This document shows, in pieces, positions 11,401-23,099 of a stretch of DNA of 49,938 bases. The stretch comes from Dinochytrium kinnereticum. Lineage: Eukaryota > Chytridiomycota > Chytridiomycetes > Chytridiales > Chytridiaceae. The notes beneath the pieces were generated by a model. It was given only the letters and a program-made list of their open reading frames with translations, searched no databases and was not told where the DNA came from. The DNA is taken from NCBI GenBank assembly GCA_027604005.1, contig JADGJT010000111.1, positions 12,179 to 62,116 on the forward strand, in the 5' to 3' direction. Each line of letters opens with the position of its first letter. The stretch's first letter is position 1. Position numbers and translations under genes: made by a program.

Positions 11401-12262
11401 TCGAATGCTTCTCGAAAATTCTCTCCCGCTGCTTCTGGCGTGAGTTTGAATTTTAGAATGTAGTCGTATCGCTTGACTCCATAAATAAATTGAATAATGC
11501 CGTCAACTGGCGTTAAACGACCGTTCATAGTATGGCTCGCTATACGAGGATTAGACGAAGTAATAGCCAGAAATAATTACCAAGTTCATCCCAGGCCTCT
11601 CCCATGGATTTTGAAGGATGTAACTTCTTCCATCTCGCAACTTTATCGAAAAGGATGACGTCGGACTCCTTAAAAAGATACACAGTCCTCCTCCCCTTCG
11701 CCCTTTGAACAATTGTATTCTTCTCATAGGGTGGGCCTTTCCATCCATCATGCGTAATCGGATCAATGTCTTTACCAGGAGTGTATCGAAGCGATACACT
11801 GTTATCGGAGCCTTGAACTGAATAAAAGCCTCTTTGTGATTCACTCGATGCGTGGTGTTCTTCCGCGAGGTAGCAGGTCCTCATAGATTTCGAGTGCAAG
11901 ATCCCATGCTGTGACTGCACACGAGAAGAGGCTAGAGAGCTTGGATTGCTCTGTTGACTTTTTGAAAGTTCTGGAGGGTTTGGTGAGTGATGGTCCGATA
12001 ACTCGGGAGGTCGGTCGGGTTCTGGTGATGTCGCATTCAGGGATATTCCAGACTTAATGAGTTCGAGGTTTCCCGGCACAAACAACCCAGTCCCAAAATG
12101 AGGCTTTGTCGAGCTTCCACTTGTGAGGAAAGACGCTGGCTTCAATGACGACGTCTCTGAAGACGTGTCATTGGCCGAGTTGATGGTGTCGATAGTTGGT
12201 GCCAAGTCGGTCTGTGAGCTTTTTCTGCTGCCAGGCTTTGAGGTTTTGGTAGCTTTATCCAT
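8419..12262 (-). CDS. Anoctamin (TMEM16) family membrane protein
   Basis: Anoctamins are ten-helix dimeric proteins acting as Ca2+-activated lipid scramblases or chloride channels. The first ATG at 12262 opens a Ser/Thr-rich cytosolic N-terminus (11581-12262). An anoctamin dimerisation region with KRYDYILKFKL follows (about 11250-11560). The transmembrane exons include GEKVALYFAFNGFYNLWLVW (about 10600-10650), ELYFPPLKRHGRQ, MLNSWEN and FANSYSQ. The diagnostic block QFGFVAMFVSINPLAPFF, then LLNNTYEIRADAYK, lies near 8880-8980. About ten exons; the one beginning near 9440 was placed by matching VVDRFQEICIPW to the family. The TM8-side Glu and Asp of the Ca2+ site are present (EIRAD), but in EYAQKVVQFG the second TM7 acidic ligand is Gln. 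Scramblase versus channel cannot be decided from sequence. Confidence 0.88.
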
Positions 12263-12507
12263 TCTCCATCACACCGCTTCCAGACGGGAGCCTTTTGCAT
12301 ACAAATCCTTCCAAGTATCTCAGTAATTGCTCCTTTACCAAGATTTACATCCCCGCACATCGCTGGTGACAAGATGAACGAAAAAAGGCACATTTCATGA
12401 TCACCCGCCACTCAAGTTGCCGAGTCCTTCCATCCACAGTACTGTAAAAACAAAGGCACCTCCCACCTCGAATTGGGAGGAAAGAAAAACGGTTGCGTCT
12501 GCCAGCA

Positions 12508-15473
12508 ATGCCGCAGGCAAGTTTCTCCTTCCAGAGAATTATCAAAACTAATGCTGCTTGGCGTATAAACGTAACTCAGAGCAAGGAGCTTTCAAATAAC
12601 CTCCTCCATGCTGTAAGGCACATTCTCGACGATGAGAGGAAGAGCCTAAATTTTACAACATCTCACCTTGTCGCGGACCTACAGTATAACTTGCTGGACA
12701 GCTTCAGCCTTTCCTTCAATCGAAGATCATCCGAAACTGCAAGATGCAAACATACCTCTGTTGCCGCATATGATTCCTGGAAGAAAGCAGCATTGGAATC
12801 CATTTGCGAATGCTATGGACGCAAAGCGGAAGGTTTCATCTAAAGTAAATAAGCTTAAACTTACGGGATGGCAGATGTTGAGCTTTTTGGTAGTGAACTG
12901 TCGTTAGACGCCGCTGTCGATTCTTTCCGAAAAACGATGGCTAACGAGATAGCTGAGAAGCCAAGGCCCGAAATAGCGGATGAGCTAGATAGCATGCTCT
13001 CATCTATTTTATCTTCCATTCTCAATGCTTCCATGATGCATTCAGCGGCATTAAAGAGAGAACTTCGATATGATGCTCGGCTTCGACAACTTATTCGAAA
13101 AATCATCCAGAATACGATACCACTCGTGGAGGAACAATCCGGCCTGCTGGGATATTCAGAAAAAAGTCAGAGTGAGGCTTTGAAAAGCCTAAGCCTCATG
13201 CTCCACAATGTCGAGGCTACTATTGCTATCCAGCTTGTCTCGCAGGTCGAGAGTGCTGATAAGGATAAGGATGAAAGTTCTGCAGGAAAGGCAAGCGCGG
13301 CTCTTGCTGAAGCAGATAAACAACATACAGGAGATTTCGATCATCAGGTCAAGAAGTGGATGACAATAGGGCTTGCTACTGTTGGTGGCGGTGTTGTTAT
13401 AGGAGTCACCGGTGGACTGGCGGCGCCGCTAATAGGTGCTGGCATGGGGACATTTTTAGCCAGTAAGTCGTTAGGAGAAGTCTCGTTTAATGAATTTTTA
13501 GGTTTAGGGGTAACTGGAACAGCGACGATGGTTGGGATAATGGGATCCTCAGCTGGAGCCGCCGTAATCGGTACCTTATTCGGTATTACTGGTGGAGGTG
13601 TGGCGGGTACGTTATAATTTGCTGTTTTGGTATAACCTGTTTCTCAGCTTTTAAGTTCAAAAAGAGGCTACAAGGTCTAGAAGAATGTTATTTCAAAACG
13701 ATAACATCTCAAGAATCTTCCATTCACGCTATTATATGCATATCTGGATGGCTGGAATCGCTGGACGACGCTACTGAGCCTTGGCAAGCGATCTCGAGCT
13801 TCGCACCCTTTTCCGAAATGTAGGGCCTCCTGTGACTATTTTAACTCATTGACTTTCAAAAGAGATGCTATGGTATTTGATTCAGATCATCTTATTGCTC
13901 TTGGAACGTCGATTCGAGACTTTCTAGGCTCTACAGCGGCATCATATGCAACCACTGAAGTGCTAAAGCACACCATTCTCGGAGGATTGGTTCTTGCTTT
14001 AGTCTGGCCTGTTGGACTTCTTAACCTTTCATACCTCGTCGATAATCCGTGGAGTATCGGATTAGACAGGTCGCGAAAGGCTGGAGAGCTTTTGGGGAAA
14101 GAAGTGCTTCTACCTCAAATACAAGGCAAGAGACCACTTACGCTAGTAGGATGGGGGCTAGGCGCCCGGACTATTTTTTATGCTCTATTAGAGTTGGCGA
14201 TAGCTGGAGACAATGGGAACCAAAGTGTTTACGGGTTTGTACCAGCTTTCGTATTGCCCTTGCATTTTCTTATGGAATGTTTCCTCTGATTGTTTCTTGT
14301 AGCATGGTAGATTCCGTTTATCTCTTTGGCGCACCCATTGAAGGTGATCCAGAGCTCTGGACTCGAGCGACCAGTGTTGTATCTGGACGTTTCGTTAACG
14401 GCTACTCAAGTAACGATTGGTTCCTATACTTTCTTTACCGAGCCGGCTCGCCAAACGACAGAGTAGCAGGTCTTCATCCTATGGTTACCATGGCAGATGC
14501 TGGAGCCACTTCTTGGTTTGGCTGGAATAAGCCAACGACCCTACCCACTCGACAGGAGTCATGGGTTAGATCCAGGATAGAGAACTTTGAATTGTCAAGC
14601 ATTGTATCAAGTCACGCAAAGTACAAGGACGCACTTCCAGATATCCTTGAGTTCGTCGGATTTGAGCGAGTACTCCCGGCAGTTAAGAAACCAATGGCCC
14701 CCTCTGCTCCACCTATTGAATCAACCCACGATCTTGCGGGCGTAGATCCTGAAGAAAAGCGCATGCAAATTCTTCAGTTGATGCCACGTAAAAGTTCATT
14801 GGCACATACCCTTCCCACGTCGATGGTCGCGGCACCCGCCCCTAGTGTAGTGACGACATCGGTTCGTCCAAGATTGAGTAGCCGGAACATTGAAAAACAA
14901 GAATTAAGCATCAAAGAAGCAACATCAGCCCCCAATACACGGCTTGAACAAGAATCTTCTGCGTCAAACGATAAGAAGCTACTAAGTCTTGAAGTTAGTA
15001 GAGGTGGTCGTCCGATAACCCCTGAACCCCCAACTATCAAGCCTCCCCCAATCCTAGTCATAGCCGAACCAACTCCCGTCTCTATTGACACGCTTTTTGA
15101 CTCAGACATAGAGTCTGGAGAAAAAGTTATAGGCGATTTGGGAACAGATACGTCTAATTTTGAGATATTGGATGTCCTTTCACAAAACGAAGACATGGAT
15201 TTTAAAAGCCATGTCTACTCCAGCAATCTCTCTTTGTCCTCACAAGGCGTCACGCCTGGCGGCCGGAGGAAATCACCCGTCGAGGCAGTGTTTGAGCCTA
15301 ACGCATTGGCGGTGGATCCTTTATCGCGAGGGCCCTCAAGTAATTCCTTAGGGGAAGACGAGGCGGATAGGAAAGAGGCGGACTCTTGGGTAGGGGCAGG
15401 AATTGACGAGCGGGTATACCTTGGCCCTGTGGCAGAGATGGTTAAGACGCCATTGTCTTCATTGCCTCAATAG
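12508..15473 (+). CDS. TMCO4/DUF726-family alpha/beta-hydrolase-fold protein (nucleophile Ser replaced)
   Basis: Five exons (12508-12832, 12875-13606, 13648-13819, 13863-14234, 14303-15473) keep frame and give 923 residues. An N-terminal helical region is followed by the DUF726 hydrophobic signature (KKWMTIGLATVGGGV, then TGGLAAPLIGAG). The hydrolase half has SGWLES, ATEPWQAISSF, LVDNPWSIGLDRS, then GKRPLTLVGWGLGAR. Next come FGAPIEG, SGRFVNGYSSNDW and AGLHP. In relatives the elbow reads GFSLGAR; here GGA TGG GGG CTA GGC gives Gly in place of Ser, so classical serine-hydrolase catalysis is not expected. The last ~300 residues are a low-complexity Ser/Pro/Glu tail. Start codon 12508 is the first ATG of the exon and is the least certain boundary. 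Divergent from the anoctamin gene across about 245 bp. Confidence 0.85.
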
Positions 15474-16210
15474 TCAACAGTTATATGGGGCGTTATCACT
15501 TTCTCTGCCACATACTCTTCCATTATATTTATTCTTTGGCCATTTGCCTTTAGCCATAATAAATTCAAAAGTATCATAATTCGGGCCAGTAGTCCCAGGA
15601 GTTCGCTGCTCCTTTCACATGGATTATGGGGACGAGAGGCCCTAGTGGGAGTGGGGTGTGCTTTGTCAAACAACAAATTTCTGAAAGATCGGAGTTTGAG
15701 TGCAACCAGATTTGCAAGGACATTTCGCCCGTCAAACACACTGTAAGGAGAAACATCTTCCCTCTTCTCCCTCGCCATCAATCCTCCTCGCAGCCCCTAG
15801 GGTCGCTCTGTTGCTCTTAGCTGGACGCCTTCACTCGCTGTATCCCGATTCTCCAGGAATCAGTTACGTCGTTGGCGCGCTTTCGTGCACACCCTCGCAG
15901 AACAACTGCTGTAAAGTACGTCGGAGACGAAAACAAACTTACGTTATCCCCAACCACCTCTTTCCCCTTTCAAAGAATCTCCTATCGAGAAGGTTCGTCA
16001 GCAAAGGGTGTTTAGATTGTCGCTGTCTGGAGCCTCGTGGCGTTTCTCAGCCTCAATCTTTCACTTCTCTTGAAAGCTGGATTCTAATGCCCAACCCTTG
16101 TTGGGATAGCTGGCCCTACCCTGACTACTTGAGCTCACCTGATCACTCTTTGGGATATTGATCAGCTGCACTAACCTTCCTTTCTTCTCCCCCTTTTTCT
16201 CACGACAGCC
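15474..16210. other. Intergenic region upstream of CBM19-like gene
   Basis: It lies between the TMCO4-like stop and the next start, both genes on the plus strand. Short open frames occur on both strands (for instance a minus-strand frame from 15781 and a plus-strand frame from 15700), but none shows a domain, signal peptide or convincing splice continuation. A C/T-rich stretch just before 16211 could be 5' UTR or promoter. Confidence 0.4.
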
Positions 16211-17949
16211 ATGCGTTTCATCACTTTGTCAATGGCCATGCTCGGCCTGGCGGCAAGCGCCTTGTCCCAAAACTGCTACAACGTTCCTGATGGGAATATT
16301 GTTTGCTCTGGCTCTGGGAACAACACCTTCAGGATTTGCAACCGGGGAGGTTAGCTATCCGTCCTCGCTCCTTCTCGTTCTCGTTTATATCATCTGACAA
16401 CCTGTTTCACATCAATCACCCTTAGTTCCCTCCACTGAGGTCCAGCAGTGTGCCGCGAACCTTGTTTGCTGTGGAAACAGCTGTGTGGCGCCTTCCGACA
16501 ATACCTGCTTTCCTCCTCTCTCCCCCACCTGCAAGGGTGTTGCCGACTACAAGACCGTTTGCACAACTCGTCAATCCTTCAACTACTGTCTGAAAGAGAG
16601 TGGGTGTTTCTCTCAATTAACTTATACACGATCCTAATTACTCTATTTTACAGAGATCTACGCTTTCTCGGCCGACCAGAACTGCGCTCCCGGAACTGTT
16701 TGCTGCCCTAGCACCGGTCTTTGTGGCTTTGAGTCTCAGTGCAACATCTTCAGCCAGCCGTCTCCTGTTGTTCCCGCGCCATCACCAGTCGTGACCAGCT
16801 ACCCCCCCATCAACGTCGGAAGCTGCAGCGGCGTTCCGGACTTTAGAACTACCTGCAACAGTGGCAGCACTTTCTTGTATTGTTTGAGGGGCGGTGAGTC
16901 TTTCCATCAATACATTTTAGCAAAAAATGCGAAAGGCATTCTTTTCTGATCTAACTACTCGCTCTTCTAGCCCCTTACCCCAACTCTGGACCGCAGGCCT
17001 GTGCTCCTGGAACTGTTTGCTGTGCTTCTAGCGGTGTTTGTGACTTCCCCGGCAACTGCAGGGCAGTTCCTTCTCCTACCGCGACCCCCGGCGTCCCCGC
17101 AAGTCCCCCATCCCCATCCCCAAGCCCCTCGCCTGTCGTTACTCCCCCTAGGAACTCGTGCGCTGGTACCCTTGATGGGGACATTGTCTGTGCCGGACCC
17201 GATACGTTCAACGTTTGCACCAGTGGAGGTATGTACTTTCTGTCTGAATACATGCAATCAGTTCTTAACATATTTTTTGCTCTAAATCTAGCGATTGCTG
17301 CTACCCGCAAGTGCGCTGAGGGAAGTGTTTGCTGCACAACTACCAACCGCTGTGACTTTGCCTCGAGATGTGGAGCTTCTGGTGTTGTAAACCCTCCGAT
17401 TTCCTCCCCCGCGCCTCTCCCAGCCAGCCCTTGCTCCGGTGTTCCCGATGGGTTTAAGGTTTGCGCCAGAGATGGATGGTCCGTCTTCACCTGCAAAAGC
17501 AACTGTAAGTTTATAGTGCAAATATTTCATAATTTTCTGAACCCTCTCTACATTAATTAGACATCTTGGCTACTGAGACTTGCTTGTACGGAGGCAGATG
17601 CTGCGACAACACGAAGACTTGCCTTGCTCCTGGATCGTGCCCTGGGCAGTGCGCCGGAAAGCCTGATGGCCACATTGCGTGCACTGGCACCTCGTTCGAC
17701 ATTTGCAGGGGTGGAGGTAAAAAATAGAAACTTACATCCATTTGTTAGACTATGTGACTTTTTAACTTAATAATTTTATTACTTCCTTTCCTGTTTTAGC
17801 TTCGGCCGGAAAGATCGCTTGTGCAGCTGGAACCGTTTGGTAAGATAGCCGTCTTAATTGCGAGGCTTTCAATGCTGACATTTCCCTTCTTCTCTGGTAT
17901 GTGTAGCTGCCAAGCCAAGCAGACCTGCGACTTTTTCAGCAACTGCTAA
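16211..17949 (+). CDS. Secreted Cys-rich multi-module protein, CBM19-like chitin-binding repeats
   Basis: Eight exons (16211-16349, 16426-16599, 16654-16893, 16971-17228, 17292-17504, 17561-17716, 17800-17839, 17907-17949) give 420 residues. The signal peptide is MRFITLSMAMLGLAASALS. Six similar modules follow. Each reads Cys-x-GxxDG-x-Cys, an aromatic, Cys, then Gly-rich, then CAxGTVCC and one or two further Cys, for example CAPGTVCCPSTGLCGF. This resembles the CBM19 chitin-binding pattern; the assignment rests on motif layout only. Pro/Ser-rich linkers (SPSPSPSP) separate modules in the middle. Five of the seven introns are phase 1 and sit at the same place in each module, and so is the first. 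No catalytic domain is present, so a wall- or chitin-binding surface or extracellular role is inferred. Confidence 0.8.
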
Positions 17950-18601
17950 AGATTTTGTTTTGAGATAACATACTGCGGAGAACTTTCAATTGGATGAAGG
18001 ATTGCCCCTCACTTCCTCCTCCGCGACCCCCCCATTCCGCGCGTTTGTTAAATATTTAATCGCCTGATTTCTTCTTAACTTCTATTTTTGTTTGCTTGTT
18101 TTTGCTCTTTCATTCAACTTCGGGCTGATTTTTTTATGTATGCTACTTTGATCTCTCCCGTCATACACCTCTTTGGAGTCTTGATCATACATTACCTGTT
18201 TAATTATAATATTTTTTTTCTTCCGATCCCTTTGTTCTCCCTGTGTGAGCCATTAATTTCTTCAGCGGATGTTTACAGATTCGCGATGATATTCTTTGGC
18301 TGACCTTCCGCATGATTCGATCACGAAATTGCTTCCCTTTTATTATTATTATTTATTGCTCGGTTTTGTTCTCCATTCACTATATATTTTCTTGCTTAAG
18401 ATGCTCACTGGTCGTTGCAGCACTGTTCTGTGCTGATACGTTTTTGAGTTGCTTATTCTTTTAACCTGTAAAATGCAGTTTTCTTCTCTTTTTCTTTGAA
18501 TTTCCTGTTATCTTTTTTCTTTGGTTATTTCTCTTTTGGTCAGCGCAATAAACAGACTTTTCAACCAGTTTGTCGTGTTTTTGAGATTTTTTTCAATTTG
18601 C
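17950..18601. other. Intergenic region, T-rich
   Basis: 3' flank of the CBM19-like gene and 5' flank of the next gene. It is strongly T-rich on the plus strand, with short frames only. No repeat, RNA gene or element recognised. Confidence 0.4.
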
Positions 18602-19478
18602 ATGCCTCAACCAGCAATGATCAAGACAAGTCTGAAGCATCTCTGCCGGTCATCTCGTCTCACAGCCACCACACCATCGCATCCCTCCATCCGTCTCCAT
18701 CGCTCAAACCCACTCCCGTCTCCTTTCCTCAGCATCTTCCGAACAAGCACCACCACCCCGATATCATCTGGTGACGCTCCACCTCCGAAGGCTCAAAGAC
18801 CATCACACCTTCAGCGAAAGAAACCTGATGGCGGGGAAGCTGGTACTAGGCCCAGCCCAAGAAATTTTGGGGGAAAGAAAGAGAAGGCTGCGATGGATGG
18901 AAGAAAAACGGGATTGACGATCACAGAGGTTGTGGAGTCGTTTTCAAAGTTGAATCCAAGGGTGAGACTTTGGCTTTCTTTGGGTTAGTTATCTGCGTTT
19001 AGCAAAAAGCCATTCTGATTATTCTATTATTCTCACACTATCTTTCATGGGATTCTGCTCATGTCGTTTGTTTGTTTGTTGTTGTTTTTTTGTTTGTTTA
19101 AATCTTATGGGGCAGGCAGTTTCGCGTGTTTGCACTTCGTTTGACCTAAGGCCTTCACCTCCTTTATTTTCATTTTCCTTTTTGGATTGGCCTACCCTTA
19201 ATGGCCATCGCATCACGTTTCGGTTCTATTATACCCCAGTTACTGAATCGCTACCTATAATCTAACAAACAAAAAAAACACCAATATTCACAGGTTTAAT
19301 GGCTTTCTCTCTCGTTGGCATCTATGGAACCTATAAGCTTGAAGAAAGTTTCCCAACCCCTAAAGCACCCACTGTCCCTCTGCCGAAGAACTCACCTGAT
19401 GGTCCAGATGCAGTGTTTGTTCCGAGATCAAAGCTTGATGAGATCTTGATGAAGGAAGTGCAGGATAACGATGAGTAG
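18602..19478 (+). CDS. Small single-pass membrane protein, probably mitochondrial; function unknown
   Basis: Two exons (18602-18983 and 19294-19478) join in phase 1 to give 188 residues; an in-frame ATG at 18617 would give 183. The N-terminal ~50 residues are rich in Ser, Thr, Arg and Pro and nearly free of acidic residues, as in mitochondrial presequences (HLCRSSRLTA, RLHRSNP). A Lys/Gly-rich stretch is followed by ITEVVESFSKLNPRVRLW and one hydrophobic helix across the splice junction (WLSLGLMAFSLVGIYGTY). The short C-terminal tail is acidic (MKEVQDNDE). The donor gttagt and the in-frame junction support the 310-nt intron, which is long for this window. The family was not recognised. An inner-membrane or assembly-factor role would be a guess. 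Confidence 0.6.
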
Positions 19479-19996
19479 ATAGATTTCTTTCGGAAGTTTA
19501 TCGGGAGGTAGGAGATTAGTTGTGGCGAAGGAGTGACGTGCCTGTAAAGAAGGAAGGATTCTTTTTGTTTTGCGCTTGCAATAAAAAGCAATAAAGTTAT
19601 AATAGAGATTGGCCGTAGTTACTGGCAATGTTATTTAAAAAAAAATTGGGTAAGTCATAATCACAATATGGATAATATCTTATATCCTACGGCTTGCAGA
19701 CAATTCTCACACGTTAAGTCGTTATGGGCTTCTAAGGGCCTATAAATGCACGGAAACTTTACGATACAGAAAAAGAAAATGGACAAGGGAGGAAAAAAGG
19801 GGGGAGGGGTACTATGCAACATACAGAACGAGAAAGAAAAAGATAAGAGTGCAAGTTTTAGCAGAAAAAATGGCATAAGTCGAATAACCGTTTCATGGTA
19901 GCCAAAAAAAAGTGTTTGCAGTATGTCAGGAAATGAACAAATAGAGAAAGAATAAGAAGAGACTTAAGAGTCACAGGGCTGTAGTGGCGCAACCCA
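19479..19996. other. Convergent intergenic region
   Basis: It holds the 3' ends of the small membrane protein gene (plus strand) and tyrosinase 1 (minus strand). An AATAAA-like site lies near 19580, consistent with polyadenylation of the plus-strand gene. No gene recognised. Confidence 0.4.
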
Positions 19997-22755
19997 TCAC
20001 AATCCTTGAGCCTTACTCTTGCATTTTTTCTTCGGAACATAAGCAACACTCTTCCCATCATCGCCAAGCACTCCCTTTCCATAAACCTCAAGGCCCTTGT
20101 TGAACGACAAATCCCTATCGTCCTTCCTCGCTTCCCTCAAAGCCGAGGGACTCTTACACTCAGGATCAGCATTACACTTATCAATAAGGTACTTAGCATT
20201 CCTTTCCCCAAGCCTGACACTGTAAAGGTCCATACCCATAGCCTTAATGTAAGACTCAGGAAGGGGAGGTGGATACCGAATGGCATCAAGATCAGAATCG
20301 TCGCCTGCTTTGGGTGGAGGACTAAGGTTTGCAGGCCGAATATACTCGGTCGCTCGTTTTAGTTCTTCTTGGGAGTGTGTAGGGCGGAGCATCCTGGGGC
20401 CTTCTCCTTCTTTTGGGGGAGGTGAATTTGGATCATGCTTGTATCCGGCTGGGATAATGACCACCATGTCCCGGTAAGCTCGGTAAAGTTCGTATCCTTC
20501 CGGAATGTAAATATCCTTTCCTTCGCACGTAACGATAGTCTTGTTAGTCTCAGCGTCAACGTAGATTGTTGGCATCTCATGTGCCTTTTTAGGGGCGGCG
20601 TAGATGGCATCTGGGCTAACGGGAGCCGCCGTGGCTGTCGAAATAGGGACATAACTGGCAGTGGAGTAGTGAGAGGGTTCAGTAGCTGTTGAAAAGTACG
20701 CCATGCCGGTTGACCCACTATCAGGATTGTAATAAACATATCCTTGTGCTAAAACGCGCATATTAACCGACTTTGTCGCAGGAAGAGTTGGCAAAGGCTC
20801 CGATAAGGTGATGGCCGTAGGAGAAGAAATGATTTTGGGGCTCTCAAGATCATAAAGATCATTTTGTGAACTTTTGAGCCCTTCCTCATCCCGCACGAAA
20901 AGTGGCCTAGCACCACGCACAACCGCTAAACTTGAAATAAGGTTCTGAAGCCATTGGTTTTGAGCCGGGGCACCAAAATTGATTTCAACCGTGTTGTTTG
21001 TTCCGCCCAAGGCTGGGTTTAACGTAGTGGTGATTGAAGCAGTAGGGATACTGGTAGAGACGGCTGAGGGAGCCGGGGCGTTTGTGATAGATGTGCTTCT
21101 TGAGCCTCCAGAATTTCCTCCTGAACCTCCTCCTGAACCTCCTCCTGAACCTCCCCCTGAATTTCCTCCAGATCCATTCTGTCTACATCCTGGATTCGGG
21201 CCGTGAGGGATATCTCCCGCTGACTTCGAGTAACTGTATTAGAAGAAGGTAAAATCGAGTTAATATGGCATAAATACGAATAAAATCGATTAATCATTTG
21301 AAACGAGCTCACGTATAGCATAACGTGCCGCCTTGAGTATCCAGCATTTGACCGGAAGTCCATGGCCACGAGCTTAAGCCCTGGTCTGGATTCGCTGCCT
21401 CACCATTTGCTAGGAATCCCTCATAAGCAGTTTTGAAGTTTGGGCACACATTCTGCCACTTCCAGTAGATTTTATCGACCATTGCATGGTGGACTAGCAG
21501 TCAAGAGAAGGAATTGTACGTATTTAGTCAAACACTTATTAAACGATGAGAAATATGTATCAAAGACTATATACACTTACGGTAAAAAATAGGGTCATTC
21601 GGGGAATAATAATAGTTACCCATGTCGCATTCACCGCCAACCTATTAGTCGCAAAGCATTATTTATAGTGATACTAGGACACAGCTACTAGCTTAGCCCG
21701 CTTACCACAACATGACCAAGACCATGAAAATTCTTAGAATCGTCCCCTCGGAAAGTGGTATAATCCGTCGCAAGCTCATAAACCGATTTCAATGTCGTGG
21801 CATCAGTAAGGGCTTGACCTGGGTTTCCACATCTTCTCAAGCACGTTGGGTTCCCCTCATAATCCCTAATCTGTCCCTTTCCAGTGGGAGGATCAGGTGA
21901 AACTCTGTACTGATTCCTGGAGAACATGCCGTTGTTGAGGCATTTATCATCTCCATTGCCTTGACTTCCAAACCAATTGAACACATCACTCTCCCACCAG
22001 TTCTGAGAGACCGCTGACCAATCCCAGTAGACTGCACCTTTTGTCCAGCCGACAGTAGCGAGCGCGCGCTCCCACATTGCAAGCATTGCACGGTGATAGA
22101 CATAAAATTGCGCGTTCTGATGAGCCCAAAACGCATTATTCGTGTGCCTGTGGTTTCTTTGTTAGCTCCATTGAAGGGGTCCAGGAGTTGGTCTTTTTTT
22201 TGGATTGCAGGGATGGCAATAATAATAACTAAAAAATTAAAGTGACAATTTGAAATTCCATTCCTCCAGTGCTATGACGGCAAATAGAAAGATGCTGAGA
22301 AGCCACGGGGAGGGAGGGATGAGGCAGAGTATGGCAAATGCATCAGGAAGGTAACTAAAAAATGCCAGGAGGGATGTGCTAAAAATGAAACGGAGAGGGA
22401 CTCACGTTGCCACAAAGTCACCGTATGAGATGCTATTGGGATCGGAGCTCTGCCTTGATAAAGGCCTGTCAGCAAGGCGCTTCACAGCAGCCACATCTGT
22501 TTTGAACATTTCCAGAGTCAGCGACATAAATATGAGGGAGGGTACGCAATCAAGGCACAATTGGCTTTAGGCGACTTCACATATGCTCGCCAAAACAGCC
22601 CACATACATTCAGGCCGAAATAGTTATGACTTACAAGCCTGCTTGTCGCTATTTGAAAGCTGATTCCACTCCATGCGAGTGATGGGATTAGAGCACTGTG
22701 CTGAAACTCCCAGAATGCCAGCAGTAGCCAGCAGTGCCGAGAAGAGCTTGACCAT
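19997..22755 (-). CDS. Tyrosinase 1, secreted, with long C-terminal extension
   Basis: A type-3 copper monophenol/o-diphenol oxidase (melanin or phenol chemistry). The start at 22755 opens a signal peptide (MVKLFSALLATAGILGVSA) followed by QCSNPITRMEW. The CuA site has three His in THTNNAFWAHQN and VYHRAML (about 22080-22150). The CuB site has HGLGH (about 21700) and HHAMVDK (about 21480). About six exons; the last, 19997 to about 21235, is long. After the core comes a Gly/Ser linker (21105-21180), then about 330 residues of unknown domain shared with the other two tyrosinases. That domain includes VLAQGYVYYNP, CEGKDIYIPEGYELYRAYRD and CNADPECKSPSALREARK. Tandem with tyrosinase 2 on the same strand. 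A 124-bp stretch (21957-22080) is identical to its neighbour. Confidence 0.9.
21105..21180 (-). repeat. In-frame 12-nt repeat encoding Gly/Ser linker in tyrosinase 1
   Basis: On the plus strand the sequence repeats cctcctgaacct-type units. On the coding strand it gives GGSGGGSGGG-like residues between the catalytic core and the C-terminal domain. Repeat-number change would change only linker length. Confidence 0.75.
21957..22101 (-). other. Near-identical tract shared with tyrosinase 2 (24972-25116)
   Basis: Positions 21957-22080 match 24972-25095 without a difference. After one mismatch (22081 against 25096) identity continues to 22101. Flanking coding sequence on both sides is clearly diverged, for instance the 36 bases before 21957 differ at about a third of sites. 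Third-codon positions are as identical as the rest, which is the pattern expected of recent gene conversion. Confidence 0.8.
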
Positions 22756-23099
22756 GATATCTTACAATACGGAATGCAGAAGCAGCAGCGGGCTGCGAGG
22801 TGATGTGATGCGATGTACAGTGAAGGCTGCGCTGATCACTGAGGGAATATTTACTTTGAAGTAGTTTTATTGTATCTATTAGTCTGGCCTTTTCAGTCGC
22901 GAAAACTGAGATTTGTAAGTGGCGTTATCCCTAACAAACCCCTGTTTCAAAAAATCAAAAAAAAGCATTGGAGAGACCAGGAACAGTCCAGTCAAAAAAG
23001 ACCTTCTGAAGTTAGAACTTTGCATCGACAATAGAGGGACCAAAGCCAGGATATCGAGTGTATATTGAGTGAAAATAAAAAAACTGGCAGCTGAAGAAT
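22756..23099. other. Intergenic region between tandem tyrosinases
   Basis: It holds the promoter of tyrosinase 1 and the 3' flank of tyrosinase 2, both on the minus strand. A frame at 22879-23118 on the minus strand is a read-through of the tyrosinase 2 end and has no support as a gene. Nothing else seen. Confidence 0.4.

Noticed and set aside
12668..12907. Alternative frame at the start of the TMCO4-like gene
   Set aside because: The other frame (YDSWKKAALESICE...) joins in phase through a 42-nt intron to the conserved DUF726 region; this one does not.
21019..21369. Minus-strand frame with EVQEEVQEEVQEE repeats
   Set aside because: It is the Gly/Ser-linker repeat of tyrosinase 1 read in the wrong frame.
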